Position numbers and translations under genes: made by a program
In this document: positions 30,307 to 41,453 of the stretch, in pieces
Position numbering within the stretch: the stretch's first letter is position 1
Layout of the letters: every line of letters starts with the position of its first letter
Notes under the pieces: model-generated
Seen by the model: the letters and a program-made list of their open reading frames with translations, nothing else
Told to the model about the DNA's origin: nothing
The model's database searches: none
NCBI RefSeq assembly: GCF_000344685.1
Contig: NW_006920416.1
Span: 1,775,299-1,828,961, forward strand
DNA: 53,663 bases
Source: Gloeophyllum trabeum ATCC 11539
Lineage: Eukaryota > Basidiomycota > Agaricomycetes > Gloeophyllales > Gloeophyllaceae
Direction of reading: 5' to 3'

Positions 30307-30868
30307 GGGGGTCAGGGATGTGCACTTACCAGCACAGTTCGTTTCCAGCATTTCTGGGACGCAGGGCCGAGTACGACCGGCGGGGGTAGTGTGCGGCGCC
30401 GAGCCATACAAGCCCAGCGACCCGCGTAATTGTTCGTCCTGTTCTGTTCGTGTCACTGGAAATTTCCGTACTGGGGCTGTCGTCCGGCGTGTGGGATCTG
30501 ATATGGTGATTTCTAGGGTGAAGTGCTTCGACTGTGTGTGTGTCACATATTTATCATCTTCCGACGCAGTACGCAATATTTAGCCACGTATCTCGAATTG
30601 AAAGCGATTGACAGACATTTCATCAATCTGCCTCCGGTTGACGCCTAGCAACCATGTACCTTCACAACGTTGCAGACCTTGAGCGCGAGTCGTCCGTCAT
30701 AAATAGGCTACATGCGACATCATAAGGCGAAAGTCAATTCACAATGCAGCAATGGCCGAGAGCGGTTTCCACGCCACGCGGCTCGCCATCAGCCAATGAG
30801 ATCTGTCCTACTCGCAAAGGATTACTTCTGCTCTCATCCTGTTTCAATGCGGCGTCTGCCTTTCATCA
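30307..30868 (+). repeat. Gap-flanking duplicate of 29395-29961 (glutaminase tail and 3' flank)
   Basis: The same sequence as before the gap, but with four single-base losses concentrated in the first 100 bp (for example CACAGTTCG for CACCAGTTCG, CATTTCTGG for CATTTTCTGG, CGCAGGGCCG for CGCAGGGGCCG). Such errors are typical of a low-coverage contig end. It should not be annotated as a second gene. Confidence 0.85.
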
Positions 30869-31260
30869 TCCTTGCTCCCATTTCCTGTACTTGCAACAGA
30901 CTGAACCATCCTTCTACCATTTGAACCTCCTGACTTTCGCTTCACCTTGGTTACGGCACTCTGTCCGCACCATGAATCATGATAGTCCTCTACCGGGGTT
31001 CATTGATTCGGGCGGACTACCGTACCTCAGCGGAGCACGACAAGATTGAATGCTCGCGCACAGGGACCTCTCTCGCTTGAAGTCTTGACTGGAGTCGGAG
31101 GGAAATGGTAAGCGTCGTCGAAGATGTACAGCCGTACGTCTTCCCGGTGTATGCATATCGATACGGTGCTGCGTGCAGTGAACGATGGGTCTCAGATCCC
31201 TCACTCGAGATCAGACAGTGTTCACGTTCTATCGACCTCCTTAAAGTGTCTTGGCACTGA

Positions 31261-32052
31261 ATCAAGTTAACGCTTGCTCATACATCGGTGGGACCTTGCT
31301 CGCGCTGTCGCTCTGCTGGCCTTGCGTCTTCGTAATTTCCGTCTCTGCTACTTTACTGGTAACCATACATGCACATTCCTCCATCGCTCCGCGCTCGTCA
31401 CAACGGATAAACAATCATGATGACGGCCACGGATCCACCGCTGCTGTCACACCTGTGATTCGTTCAGGACTCGGATTCTCTCTTGGTTACTTAGGTCTTT
31501 ATGGACAATGACTTTGTCAAAGACAGAAAGTGATTCAGTTATGTACCTCGAAACACCTTTCGAGCTGGGTTTTGATCCGGCAGTCTTGCTGTCAGAAAGG
31601 CGCCAGACAGGTTCCCAAGGTCGTGCCTGGCAGCCCCGTCGAGCGCGCGCGGACGGTTCGGGCGCTTGGGCGCTCTCTGGATAGGGATAGGCGTTATTCT
31701 TCGCGGACACCCTGCGCGACTGCTCTATTTGGCCTGCCGCCAGCGGTGCAGATGACATGCGGTGTGTAATGTTGTGTACTTTGATTGCCGGCACCTGTTG
31801 TCGCACTCCTTCGTCGTATGTAGATGAGGAGAATCCCTCCAGATGGAGTGAACTCATACACTGGCAGACATCGAGCCCAAGTGCTGTCCCGAACATTTGT
31901 ATCAAAAAAAGCTCAGGTTTGTCTGTATCTCTGGATAGAAACGCGACTAACAGACCTATACAATATCCGATACGTACTTACCACCCTTAACGAGGTATGT
32001 CTATACATTACATGAAACTACGAGGGAGCATCTCGACTATCGTGAAAGCAGT
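31261..32052. other. Intergenic, no gene seen
   Basis: The overlapping frames at 31251-31511 (plus) and 31447-31905 (minus) have no recognisable features. The right end is the 3' side of the B-type gene. Confidence 0.4.
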
Positions 32053-33402
32053 TCAAGATGGCCACAACAAATTTTGAACGGTGACACCTCTCAAATTCCT
32101 CACCATCTCATAGACATTCCCCTCGAACGCATATTGGTGGGTGAGAGCAAACGTCGGGTCCGCGTCTCTCAGGGATGGACCAAATTCCCAGTTCGTGCTT
32201 TCCGCCTTATTGTACTCTCTAATCCACGCCTCGGATGCGAGGCAGATCCCCTCACTGCAGCCTACGAGCTGCGGCTGAGCCTGCGTCGCCGAAAGAATCA
32301 GACGGATCGCGGGATGAGTCGAGACCGTGATTGCTTGCTTGTACCTCCTAGGTACGCCCCCGAAAGTGAACTCTGGAAACACCGTCCTGGTTTCCAATCT
32401 CCATTCTGGAAGGTCAGTTGTGATGACCTCCAAGTGGGATCGGCGAATAGCAACGAGACGATTGTTGGTGACACCTCCAGCATCCTTGCGGCACCATTCG
32501 TATGTTATATTCCTGTTTGAGAGCGTCATAAGCGCCTTCAAGCGGCTGAGGCAGCCCCAATATCTTCCTAGCGTTGCGAGTCTGTATCGGAAAGATCCCA
32601 GAAAGAACACGAGCCTTCGACAAGCTCGGTGGTTGAGAAGGAGGGTGAGAATCGGAACCTGAGCGAGGTAGTACGCAACGACTATCATCCAGTTCAGCCG
32701 CCCCACATCGTATGCAGGGGTAGGACTGGCCGCGTCATTCACTGCACGCCAGAAGTTCCCAGTGGCTTCGCCGAGGTATTTGAACATGGTGACGAGACAG
32801 TCGGGTACGGAGGCCCCTTCGACTTGAAGCTCGGGATGTAGTTCCTTCATGTGTCTGAATCCTGGCAATTCCTTTTCGTGCCTACTCCACCTGTACCCGT
32901 CAATAAGGCCCAGGTAGTCACCTCGAACGAAGTCCTCGGACGCGTCGGCCACTTGTTTGGCCAACTTCGCGATCCGCGGAATTGCATAGCTCCTCATGGC
33001 ATTCATCATACGCTCCTCAAACCGCTCTTCGGGACCACGAAGCGCTCCAAAGAAGCGCTCGACAGCGGCTTCGTCGCTCGAAGTAGGCTGTCCATTGACG
33101 GCCAGCACGAAGTGCACGAAATCCGAGTCGTTACCCCGCTCTTCCATTGTGATCGCCACCGTCTTCTCAGGCACCCCCGTCGAAACTGCCATAGCTATGT
33201 CATCAAGGAGTTGAAGCTTCTGGTCTCGATACTGGGGTGTGTCGACTGCTGGGGGATGTGATTCTGCAAGTCGTGGTATAATATGAAGGATTTGTAATTC
33301 TTCGGTGAGGCGTTCTTGTAATTCGTCTTTCCCTGGCATTTTATCAGTATATTTGCTTCGATGCGCTTCGGGAGCACCCCTACCGTTGGCTAGGCTTGTC
33401 AT
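32053..33402 (-). CDS. B-type deaminase-fold protein, catalytic Glu and one Cys lost
   Basis: Exon 1 is 33384-33402 (MTSLAN plus one base; an ATG six bases further upstream is also in frame). A 51-bp intron (33333-33383, GTAGGG to TGCCAG) leads to exon 2, 32053-33332. The product is 432 residues. The intron length is a multiple of three without a stop, so an unspliced 451-residue frame is also open; family comparison favours splicing. The helical region LLDDIAMAVSTGVPEKTVAI and MRSYAIPRIAKLAKQVADAS is followed by STHPAIRLILS with H346-P347-A348 and C370-L-A-S373. Glu is replaced by Ala and the second Cys by Ser. The C-terminal block FGPSLRDADPTFALTHQYAF is B-type specific. Confidence 0.72.
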   Translation of the reverse strand: MTSLANGRGAPEAHRSKYTDKMPGKDELQERLTEELQILHIIPRLAESHPPAVDTPQYRDQKLQLLDDIAMAVSTGVPEKTVAITMEERGNDSDFVHFVLAVNGQPTSSDEAAVERFFGALRGPEERFEERMMNAMRSYAIPRIAKLAKQVADASEDFVRGDYLGLIDGYRWSRHEKELPGFRHMKELHPELQVEGASVPDCLVTMFKYLGEATGNFWRAVNDAASPTPAYDVGRLNWMIVVAYYLAQVPILTLLLNHRACRRLVFFLGSFRYRLATLGRYWGCLSRLKALMTLSNRNITYEWCRKDAGGVTNNRLVAIRRSHLEVITTDLPEWRLETRTVFPEFTFGGVPRRYKQAITVSTHPAIRLILSATQAQPQLVGCSEGICLASEAWIREYNKAESTNWEFGPSLRDADPTFALTHQYAFEGNVYEMVRNLRGVTVQNLLWPS

Positions 33403-33912
33403 GGTCATCGAAAGAAAGACGTGAAAGCTAAATTGGTAACAGACTCGGACGCTGACACGCTCCTAGAACATGTGGATAGTTCTGACTAAATAGTCATAAG
33501 TCGAAAGAACGACAAGCTCCGCTGTGAAGATGCGTCAGGTAAGTGATTCCCATACATCTGAACTCGAGTAAAGTATCCGTAGATCTTTGCTTTGTGAGTC
33601 ATCGAGACACGATGTAGGGGATTGTTCCATGGGCCGTCAGCCACTGCGGATGTTACAACGCTTAGCTCACGCGGTATCAGGCGACGACCCCAGAGACGTC
33701 CTTAAGTACGCACCAAGTACAGCTGGCGAGTCAGTCCCCATTCGCTGAGGTGTCTGATCATGCTCACGCCCGGGACCCTGCCATTGAATACATCGTGACG
33801 AGCTAGTCCACGCTTATGACACTTCTTTAGTTCAAAACCGGGTGTTTGCTTGAGAGGAGCATTTAACTAAGCACATGGTACAATGTATGTATACAGGGAG
33901 GTTGTGGAGGAC
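33403..33912. other. Intergenic between tandem B-type genes
   Basis: It holds the promoter of the 33402 gene and the 3' end of the next gene. No gene seen. Confidence 0.4.
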
Positions 33913-35256
33913 CTAATAGTCCATTGGACTTGGGTCGAGCCAATCGATGAGACTTATTTCCTTCGCCTCCTTTATCGACTGGTAGACATCCTCCTCGAAC
34001 GGAAACCGATGTGTCAGAGCCCACGTTGAATCCACTTCTTGCAGAGAAGGACCTGCTGTCCACATGGCGCCTGGGTGTGCGTCATTGTACCGTGAGATCC
34101 ACTCTGAGCAAGCATAGCAGACCCCGCCGCTGCACCCTACAAGCCTGGTTTGTGCGGTAGAACCCAATTTAAGAATGAGGCGGATGGTGGGGTGAGTGGA
34201 GACCGTCAGGGTAGGCTTGTACTGGCTGCATATTTTGCCAAAGGTCGAATCTGATACTGATATTGCGATACGAGTGGCCCTGTCTTCGGCGGCCTTGATA
34301 ACTTCCAGAGCAGATCGATGCATGACCACAGGACGATCATTGACGATTCCCGCAACATCATCGGTGCACCATTCATATGTTATCTTCATTTCTGTGCGTT
34401 TCGCAAGGGTACGCAACCGCTCAAGGCAGGCATGATACCTCCCAAGCATTGCGAGTTTATACCTCAACCCCCCCACAAAAAGCACAATGACTGCTCGAGT
34501 GCTGCGGCGGATGAGGCGATTGAATATGGGAGCCTTGGAGAGATGGTGTGCTAAGACCAAAAGCCCGTTGACGAACATTGCATCATGTGTGGTGAATGAT
34601 GGGTTGTCCGCAGACTGGTGCACCTCTGAGGTACGCTCCCGAAGACGCTCGAGAAGAATGGTGAGAGCCTCCGGCACTGATGCGATTTCAAGCTCTGGGA
34701 AACGGTTTCTAAACGCTTGAAATCCCGGTACCTCTTGTACGTGAGGACCCCAGGCGTCGTCGGCGATGTCTTGTATGAGGTCGTCCTGGAGGAACTGCTC
34801 GATAGACTCGGCTACTTGTCCCGACAGCCTCGCGATGCGAGGCATGGCATAACTCCTCATTGCCTCCAGCATGTGCGGCACAAAATGGTCTCCAGGATAC
34901 AACAGAGCTTTGAAAAATCGCTCAGCGGCGGCCTCCTCGCGCGAGGAAGGCAGCCCATTAACAACCAAAATGAAGTGGACGGAACTGGCACCCCTTTCTT
35001 CCATTGCATCCCCTACTTTCTTGTTGCATTCTCCAGTAGCAATAGCTGAAGCAATGTCATCAAGGATAGTGAGCTTCTCATCCTTGAACTTTGTGTGATA
35101 GATTCCGTTGGGGAAGGAGGTTATAGGCGGTGGAACCAATTCGATGATCTGCAGCTCTTCAGTGAGTCGAGCGTGCTTGTGGTCTGAGCGAAAGCCTGTA
35201 TGAGTGTATGGAGAGCTGCGGAGAACTAGAGATTTCGCACCATTGGTAAGATTCAT
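33913..35256 (-). CDS. B-type deaminase-fold protein, catalytic Glu lost, CxxC kept
   Basis: Exon 1, 35241-35256, encodes MNLTN plus one base. A 57-bp intron (35184-35240, GTGCGA to CGCTCAG) is followed by exon 2, 33913-35183, giving 428 residues. The longer open frame from 35343 adds a hydrophobic leader and reads through the intron; I prefer the conserved short first exon. The central region has LTILDDIASAIATGECNKKV and MRSYAMPRIARLSGQVAESI. The deaminase-like part reads STHPTIRLILK with H336-P337-T338 and C361-Y-A-C364 SEWISRYN. The zinc ligands are complete but the catalytic Glu is Thr, so it may bind zinc without catalysis. It is divergent with the next gene, sharing a 383-bp promoter region. 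Confidence 0.72.
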   Translation of the reverse strand: MNLTNGAKSLVLRSSPYTHTGFRSDHKHARLTEELQIIELVPPPITSFPNGIYHTKFKDEKLTILDDIASAIATGECNKKVGDAMEERGASSVHFILVVNGLPSSREEAAAERFFKALLYPGDHFVPHMLEAMRSYAMPRIARLSGQVAESIEQFLQDDLIQDIADDAWGPHVQEVPGFQAFRNRFPELEIASVPEALTILLERLRERTSEVHQSADNPSFTTHDAMFVNGLLVLAHHLSKAPIFNRLIRRSTRAVIVLFVGGLRYKLAMLGRYHACLERLRTLAKRTEMKITYEWCTDDVAGIVNDRPVVMHRSALEVIKAAEDRATRIAISVSDSTFGKICSQYKPTLTVSTHPTIRLILKLGSTAQTRLVGCSGGVCYACSEWISRYNDAHPGAMWTAGPSLQEVDSTWALTHRFPFEEDVYQSIKEAKEISLIDWLDPSPMDY

Positions 35257-35639
35257 GCTGGTGACTGCAAGTTGTCTTGTGCTAATGAGAAAACTCACCA
35301 AAGACAATGTCAAAACAATCGTCCACGCGCAGAAAGCGCGCACATTGTTATTAACTCACTCGACCCCCGGCGGCTCACACTGGAAGTATACTTGCTTGGG
35401 GTTTCCTTTAGCTGGACCCTCGAAGCTATACAAGTGACTCAAGCTCGTCAAGCTGTGAGTGGTTCAATATTTGCATGGGATATTAGTCCTAACACCAGAG
35501 AGCCTTGTTTTGCGTAGGTAGTACAGTACGGGCCTCGGCTTCAGCGGCCTGACCCGGCCGGCCTGACCTAAATATGCCTTGGTTTGGCCCGGCTTGTGCT
35601 TTGAAGCCGGGCCAGTCACAGCACTATCTAGCCTCAACC
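35257..35639. promoter_or_regulatory. Shared promoter region of divergent B-type genes
   Basis: The 383 bp separate the start codons of two divergently transcribed paralogs. It is enriched in CCGGCC words near 35540-35565 and contains a perfect hairpin at 35585-35614. A clear TATA box is not seen. Confidence 0.4.
35585..35614 (+). promoter_or_regulatory. Perfect 11-bp inverted repeat just upstream of a B-type start
   Basis: TGGCCCGGCTT and AAGCCGGGCCA are separated by 8 nt and end 25 bp before the ATG at 35640. As RNA this would be a very stable GC-rich hairpin in the 5' leader; as DNA it could be a dimeric factor site. Confidence 0.5.
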
Positions 35640-36999
35640 ATGGAGAGCCTCACAAATGGTACGATGTTCAATGGCTACCCAATCTGCGAGTGTACTGAAA
35701 AGACGATGTCATGTTTAAGACGAAAAGCAGCAGCGACTTACCGAAGAACTACAGATACTTCAAATCATGCCGCGACTTAGAATCGCGCTGCCCGCGCGGC
35801 CGAGAGGTGTCGCCGCTATGCCGGCCAACGATCGGAAGCTCAAGCTCCTTGATGACATAGCCATGGCTGTCTCAACGGGGGAGAGTGGCAAGACGGTAGC
35901 TGTCGTAGTGCAAGAAAGGGACAACCGTGCTGTACACTTCACGCTGGCCGTAAACGGGCTGCCTGGGCCACGCGACAAAGCCGCTGCTGAGCAGTTTTTT
36001 GGATCCTTGCTTCACCCAGAGGAGCAGTTTGAGGTACACATGATGAACACCATAAGAAGCTACGCCATGCCGCGCATTGAGCGCCTGGCTAAGAAAGTCA
36101 CCGACGCCTCCGAGATGTTCCTCGGGGGTGGATTTATAGACTTGCTGGAGGACTGCAGCTGGGGACCTCACAAAGACCAATTGCCGGGATTCGAATTCAT
36201 GAAAACAAAGCTTGCACGTCTTGAAGGTGCCTCCATGCCCACATGTCTCGCAATGGTATTCAGCCACCTCCACGAATCCGCCGCCAAGCTTTCTGAGCCA
36301 GCAAATGAATCAGCCGGCGGTTCCCCCTCGCATGCGAAGTGGATTAATTCGATTATCCTCTTTGCGTATTACCTGGCTCGAGCTTCCGTCTTCTCCATCC
36401 TCGCCAGCCACCCAGAATGCAAAGGGAATACGCGTTTCCTCAGCTTGTTCAGGTATAGGCTATCCATGCTCGGAAGATACTTTGGCTGTCTAGAGCGTCT
36501 GAAAGCACTTGTCCACTACGCTGGAGGGAATATATCATGGGAGTGGTACTGCGAAACTGGTGCGGGGATCGTCAACGATTACCCGGTTACTATGCGTCGA
36601 TCCCATCTGGAAATCATTAGATCTGGGTTGCCCCAGTGGATGGATGACGATGACAGAGAGGAGGCAGACATGATTTTGGGGAAAGAATGTCCAAAATACA
36701 AGAAGACGGTTCTAGTTTCGACTCACCCCGCTCTCCGGCTCATTCTTGGGACCAGAGGGTCTCATCTCCAACTCATAGGTTGCAGTGATGGGATCTGTCT
36801 CACCACCGGAGAGTGGATAGAGGAATATAACTTGGCGAAGAAGACAGAGTGGCGGTTCGGCCCGTCCTTGAGAGAATCCGACCCATCATTCGCTCTGACA
36901 CATATATTTTCATTCGAGGACAAGGTCTACGATATAGTTGAAAATATGAGGGGCCTTGCCGTTAACGACGAGATGAGGCCTCGCGATCACGATTACTAA
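35640..36999 (+). CDS. B-type deaminase-fold protein, catalytic Glu and one Cys lost
   Basis: Exon 1 is 35640-35658 (MESLTN plus one base, in the context AACCATGG), the intron is 35659-35719 (61 bp, GTACGA to TGTTTAAG), and exon 2 is 35720-36999. The product is 432 residues beginning MESLTNDEKQQRLTEELQIL. An open frame starting later, at 35767, misses the conserved N-terminus. The middle has LLDDIAMAVSTGESGKTVAV and IRSYAMPRIERLAKKVTDAS. The C-terminal region has STHPALRLILG with H342-P343-A344 and C366-L-T-T369 GEWIEEYN. It groups with the 22306 gene by its N-terminus and by the same double loss of catalytic residues. Role unknown; an enzymatic role is unlikely. Confidence 0.74.
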
Positions 37000-37767
37000 T
37001 GTGTAATACACTTCCCCTGGTCTTCGCGTCGTGTATTTCGGCCTCGCGTAGGGTAGGGAGCGTGGCGGCTGTCAATATGAGTTCTATGCTTATACGTACG
37101 CTTCCTATACCAGACGACTCGGTCGTCGGGCCCACCCAGTGCCGCGAAAGAGCCATTTGTATAGTTGGGCACTATTGGTGTTCGTCTTATCGTGGCATGA
37201 CGCTGGACGTACATGGGCTTGCACTGCCAATTACATCCGATGATGCGCTAACGTTGGTACTGCAACTTGAATCCAAATACGAACTCGCCATGATTCCTAT
37301 GACTCTCGCAAGCTGACACGGCCTGTGGCTGGTGAAGTCGGGCATGCTGCCGAGGAAAGGATTGCATAGTATTCAGCGTCGTGACTTGTACTTGAAGTTT
37401 GAGACGGGATGGCTGACTGGAGGTCAGAGCTCATCTACTCAGCGCATGACATCTGTATTTCCCTACTTCCGTACCATAGCTGCGGTCCTAGTCCTCTGGA
37501 CAGGAAGATAGATATCGCAGCATTGCATGATTGTGAGCACCCCAGAGACTCTGGTCCGAGGATACCATACACATAGTCGGATTTTTCCGAAGGCAAACTT
37601 GAAGAGACAGCCTGAAGCCTAGGTTCCGCGGTAGGTCTGTTCTTCACGAACTTGCTACCCAACCTCGTAAAAATCCAAGCCGACTCACGCTCCAACGTCG
37701 GACATGGACGGGATGGTCACTCTTCTGAACCAGACTCGAGATGCGAGGAAGTATAGCTCAGGTTGGG
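37000..37767. other. Intergenic, no gene seen
   Basis: The short frame 36999-37316 overlaps the end of the preceding gene and shows no domain. Nothing else was recognised. Confidence 0.4.
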
Positions 37768-38565
37768 TACGGGCAAAGGCCGAGAACCGTTGCCACGCCA
37801 CTCGGCTCGCCATCAGCCAATCAGATCTGTCCCGCATACTCAGGATACTCAGACTCATGATCAGAGCTCTCGTCTTACCACTCATCCTGCGTCTGCGTAT
37901 CACCAACCTTGTTGCACACCTCCTGTGCTCGCAACGTACGCCATCTCCCCTCTGCCGGTGGGCCGCTTCACCTTCGTCGGGCACGCCAGTGGTTACGCAT
38001 GGTGATAATCCTCTGTCGGCGTTACATTGATTCGTGCGGACGACCCTACCCAGCGGAGCACAATAGGGTGAAATGCTTGTGCAAGGGATACCTTCAGCCA
38101 TACAAGGTCATAATGGAGCAAGGAAGGGCTCAAGTAGTGACGTGTAGGATTAGAAGGACGGTGCGAGGTGCGTCTATACCGGTACGTTCGATATGCGCAA
38201 CCGCGCCTGAATTTGTGCACCTCGGAAATATACCAGAGTGAGCCCAGGAGCTTTTGATTTTGATGGGCTTGCGCCGTGTGATGGACCTTTGATCGCCGTG
38301 TTGGCTGTTCCCTCTTCTGTCGAGTTGGCCTGTCTTACTCTTCCTTTACTCTCCCTCTTCCGACTCCCAAATGTTCGAGATCAAGTCACTACACTACATG
38401 TGCGGTCTCGTTTGAAGGACAGGATAATCCAGGCTGAACAAGGTTGCGAACTATCCCTGGTCCCGGTGTCGTATATACGTGCTGTCTGCGGTGAGCGATC
38501 AGTCACAGATCAGTCACTCGAGATCAAGCACAATGTTCACGCTTTTCGACCCTCCTTGGCATAGC
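37768..38565. repeat. Diverged dispersed repeat block, copy 2
   Basis: GCCGAGAACCGTTGCCACGC, CTCGCCATCAGCCAAT, ACATTGATTCGTGCGGAC, CCCAGCGGAGCACAA and CAGTCACTCGAGATCA occur in the same order as in the block at 29838-31260. Both copies lie near B-type genes. The class of repeat is unknown. Confidence 0.55.
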
Positions 38566-39911
38566 CCCCAAGTTATCGCCCACTCGTAAACCGGACGAAC
38601 CTAGGACAGGTAGGCCCACAGGAAGGTGTTCGATGTGCCCATGTAGCGGCGTAGATTCTTGTTCTGCGCTGCTTCACTCGAGCTTCATCGACGGGCCGTC
38701 GTACACCATCACCCTCCGTTTTTCCGTACTCGTCATACCTGATGGAACAAACGCAGAGTCGATCAAGTGCTGCGACCACCATGCTCAGCGTTGCGATCCA
38801 GACTCGCTACGGTAGGTCTAGACCTACATTTTGCTGTTCGGGCGGCTGCGTGGCTGGGTAACCTCGGATCATCCTGCGCGTTGGATATGGGCCGCGTCTA
38901 TTTCGCCTTCCGCTTCGTATCGGGCTCCACGACGTGCGTCTGGGAGGTGCAGTCGAAGAAGCCGAGCCCTCCAGCGTTACTCCCAGCGGGCGCGCGTTTG
39001 TTCGCGCCGTGCATCTTTGGGTGCCCGGACGCTCTCTGGCCCGACGTCGACACGAGGCGCACCCCGCACGCCTCCTTCATGGTGGCTGCCATGTGCATCC
39101 GATGACGCGCACCCATAGAGTCGCGTCGCATCCCGACGCACGCATCACTTTCTGTTTTGACGTGACCGCCAGGGACGTCTATTAGTACAGGTACGCTGTG
39201 GATCTCCATGTGAAAGTCGATGAGATCACCATGCGGTGCCCAGCCTGGGCCAGAGCCCGCGGTACATAAACGAACTCGCGGTTATTCCTACGAAGGGTTC
39301 CGTATGTTCTTCCGTTGTAATATAAGAAGAGCTAATCAGGTTCTGGAGGAAAACATATCCATTCTATATGCTCAAAGTCTGGGACTCCGGAGCGAGGAAC
39401 TCCCTCCGCGCAATCGTACGACTGCAGTCAGGGCAGGCAGTGGGGCCACTTACGTCGGGTGATCGTCATTGGAGGGCGAGAGAGCGGGAGGATGAGTATA
39501 TGAACTCATGACAGCTGTCCAGCTGACTCCGAGCCGTCACCTGACGTAAGCGATCGCGAGCAGCTTCGACAGCCAAATCCGCTGAAAGTTTGCCTTCAGA
39601 AGCGTTTTAGCCTTCACCCTGGCAAGCACCGGAGGCAGGGACGGGGAACTGCGTGTCTGGAATGGCTCGCCCCCCCACGCAGGATTGAATTTCGGCCCCT
39701 CTCCGCACCGCGAACGCACGTGGGCACAGCGATCAGCTGTCCCAAAACGTCATCCGTCCTTCCTAAATTGGCACCCGCACCAATTGCAGACCGGGCCCTG
39801 GTCAAGTGAGCCAAGTTCGGACGCGGGCTGACTGCGAAGCGAAACAGATCAAAGGAACGAACGGGCGGATGACAGGCGCCCCCAGCCTTCCCACGTCCCC
39901 CCGCGCCTGCA
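38566..39911. other. Region with one unassigned ORF
   Basis: The plus frame at 38767-39105 (112 codons, CALDMGRVYFAFRFVSGSTT, Cys-containing) overlaps a minus frame of similar length. I recognise neither, and GC-rich composition can explain both. No splice or promoter evidence was found. Confidence 0.35.
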
Positions 39912-39917
39912 TATAAA
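39912..39917 (+). promoter_or_regulatory. TATA box of the CFEM gene
   Basis: TATAAA lies 110 bp upstream of the ATG at 40022, leaving room for a leader of about 80 nt. A good match to a strong fungal core promoter. Confidence 0.65.
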
Positions 39918-40021
39918 CCCGGTCATGCGCCGGACATGCTGCATCTTCCTTCGTGAAGTCGTACCACCCCTACCCATATAACGCCCCTTAGACGTCTCAC
40001 TCGACGACCACTGTATACGCC

Positions 40022-40778
40022 ATGAAGTTCTTTACGACCGCCGTTGTTGTCCTCAGTGCCTCGCTCGGCGCCCTCGCTCAGAGCAGCGCGGCCCCGTCGG
40101 CCACTGCAGGACTTACGTCCTGCATCATTAATTGTGTCACTACCGCTGCCCAGCAGAACGGCTGCTCGTCTTTGTGAGTATCGGCAAGCTGTCTTGGGAT
40201 GATTATCACCACACGCTGACCGCGATGACCGCAGCACTGACCTGACGTGCGTCTGCACGAACACGAACTTCCAGCAGTCCGCGCTGTCCTGCCTTCAGTC
40301 GTCCTGCTCGCAGCAGGAGGTCCAAACCGCCACTCAGCTTGAGCAGTCGCAGTGCGCCGCCGCTGGATGTGAGTCTTCTCTCCCCGACCGACTTCCGTGA
40401 AGTGAGTCTGGGTCTGACGTCATGCTATTCTTAGATTCTTCCGCCGCGAGCGGTTCTTCTACCGCCACCTCCCCCGCGTCGTCCTCGGCCGCCTCGGGCG
40501 CGTCCTCGCTCTCCTCCGCCGCCTCGTCCGCCTCCGTGTCCATCTCCTCGGGCGTGTCGTCGGCGCTGTCTTCGGCTTTGTCGTCGGCGTCTGCCGCGGG
40601 GTCCTCGCTCTCCAGATCTGTCAGCAGCCGCGTGAGCTCGCTCAGCACGGCTGCCACCAACACAGCTTCAAACTCGAGTGCTGCTGGGCAGGCGACTGCA
40701 TTGACGAGTGCTGGCGTGTGGATGGGGGTTGTCACTACGGTCGTTGGTGCGGTCGTTGGTGCTCTGGCTGTGTTGTAA
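40022..40778 (+). CDS. CFEM-domain GPI-anchored cell-surface protein
   Basis: Three exons, 40022-40173, 40235-40368 and 40435-40778, with introns of 61 and 66 bp (GTGAGT donors, GCAG and TTAG acceptors), give 209 residues. Residues 1-19 (MKFFTTAVVVLSASLGALA) are a signal peptide. Residues 34-95 form the eight-Cys CFEM domain: LTSC, INC, NGC, LTCVC, LSC, SSC and SQC, with the family's usual spacing. A long Ser/Ala-rich stalk follows, and a hydrophobic C-terminus (VVTTVVGAVVGALAVL) fits a GPI-attachment signal. CFEM proteins act in the fungal wall in adhesion, haem or iron uptake and host interaction; which applies here cannot be told. No relation to the neighbouring deaminase-like genes is evident. 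Confidence 0.92.
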
Positions 40779-41453
40779 CCCGTCAGTGGAGTTGCACTCG
40801 TCAGAGGAAAGGATAGCATGCATTAGCTCAAAACGTACTGTAGTGTTTGTATAAGTTGTCGTTAGGACAGTTATTGGTCTATTGGATGTTGTTGCTTCGA
40901 ACGCTCTGCAGCCGTCTATTGGTCGACTCATTGGCATGTCACACGGTTGTCGCCAGTTCGGTATCTTCACATCCTGCTGTATTACCCATCTCAATGCTTT
41001 CAAGTGGCGGATGTGTCAGGACTTCGGTACCGTCTGTTATAGTCCAGTGGTTCGCAGTGAGCATAGGCAGCACAAGGATGAGACTAACCATCATAATACT
41101 TGGTGGAAATTCCTACGACCAGGCGTTGTCAGTCTTGAGAAGATCAAAATTGTTGTCAGTCTTGAGAAGATCAAAATTACATAGCGCATGGTACTTTGTC
41201 GTGTGCACTTTTGAGTCCAAACTCATGACATCGGATTTGGACTCGGAGTCGGCTCGGATTCTCACGCGCCCACCAGCCTTCTTACCTCGTTTTCAGGTCC
41301 GAGCTAAATGCGAACTTGCAGGTGCATAGCGAGGTACTCGAGCTTTGTGAATCGTCGAGGAAGTTTACCATTGGTGCTGTCAGCCTCAGCGTCGGTGGAC
41401 GCCACGAGGTGCGGGATACTGACTCGCTGAGTCTCGCTCGGACTACTTTGGAC
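40779..41453. other. Intergenic with a short tandem repeat
   Basis: A 27-bp unit starting GTTGTCAGTCTTGAGAAG occurs twice head to tail at about 41125-41178. No gene is recognised. Confidence 0.5.

Larger units (their letters stand above)
29838..31260. repeat. Diverged dispersed repeat block, copy 1 (interrupted by the gap)
   Basis: It contains GAGAGCGGTTTCCACGCCAC, CTCGCCATCAGCCAAT, TTCATTGATTCGGGCGGAC and, near the end, CTCACTCGAGATCA. The same words occur in the same order at 37768-38565, and the first part also at 26590-26770. No ORF is conserved between copies, so this is a non-coding segmental repeat or a degraded element of unknown class. Confidence 0.55.

Noticed and set aside
35257..35343. 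Hydrophobic leader of the B-type protein at 33913
   Set aside because: The conserved short first exon starts at 35256; no other B-type gene has such a leader, so it is probably untranslated.
38767..39105. 112-codon frame as a secreted Cys-rich protein
   Set aside because: No signal peptide, and an equally long antisense frame overlaps; GC-rich composition is enough to explain both.
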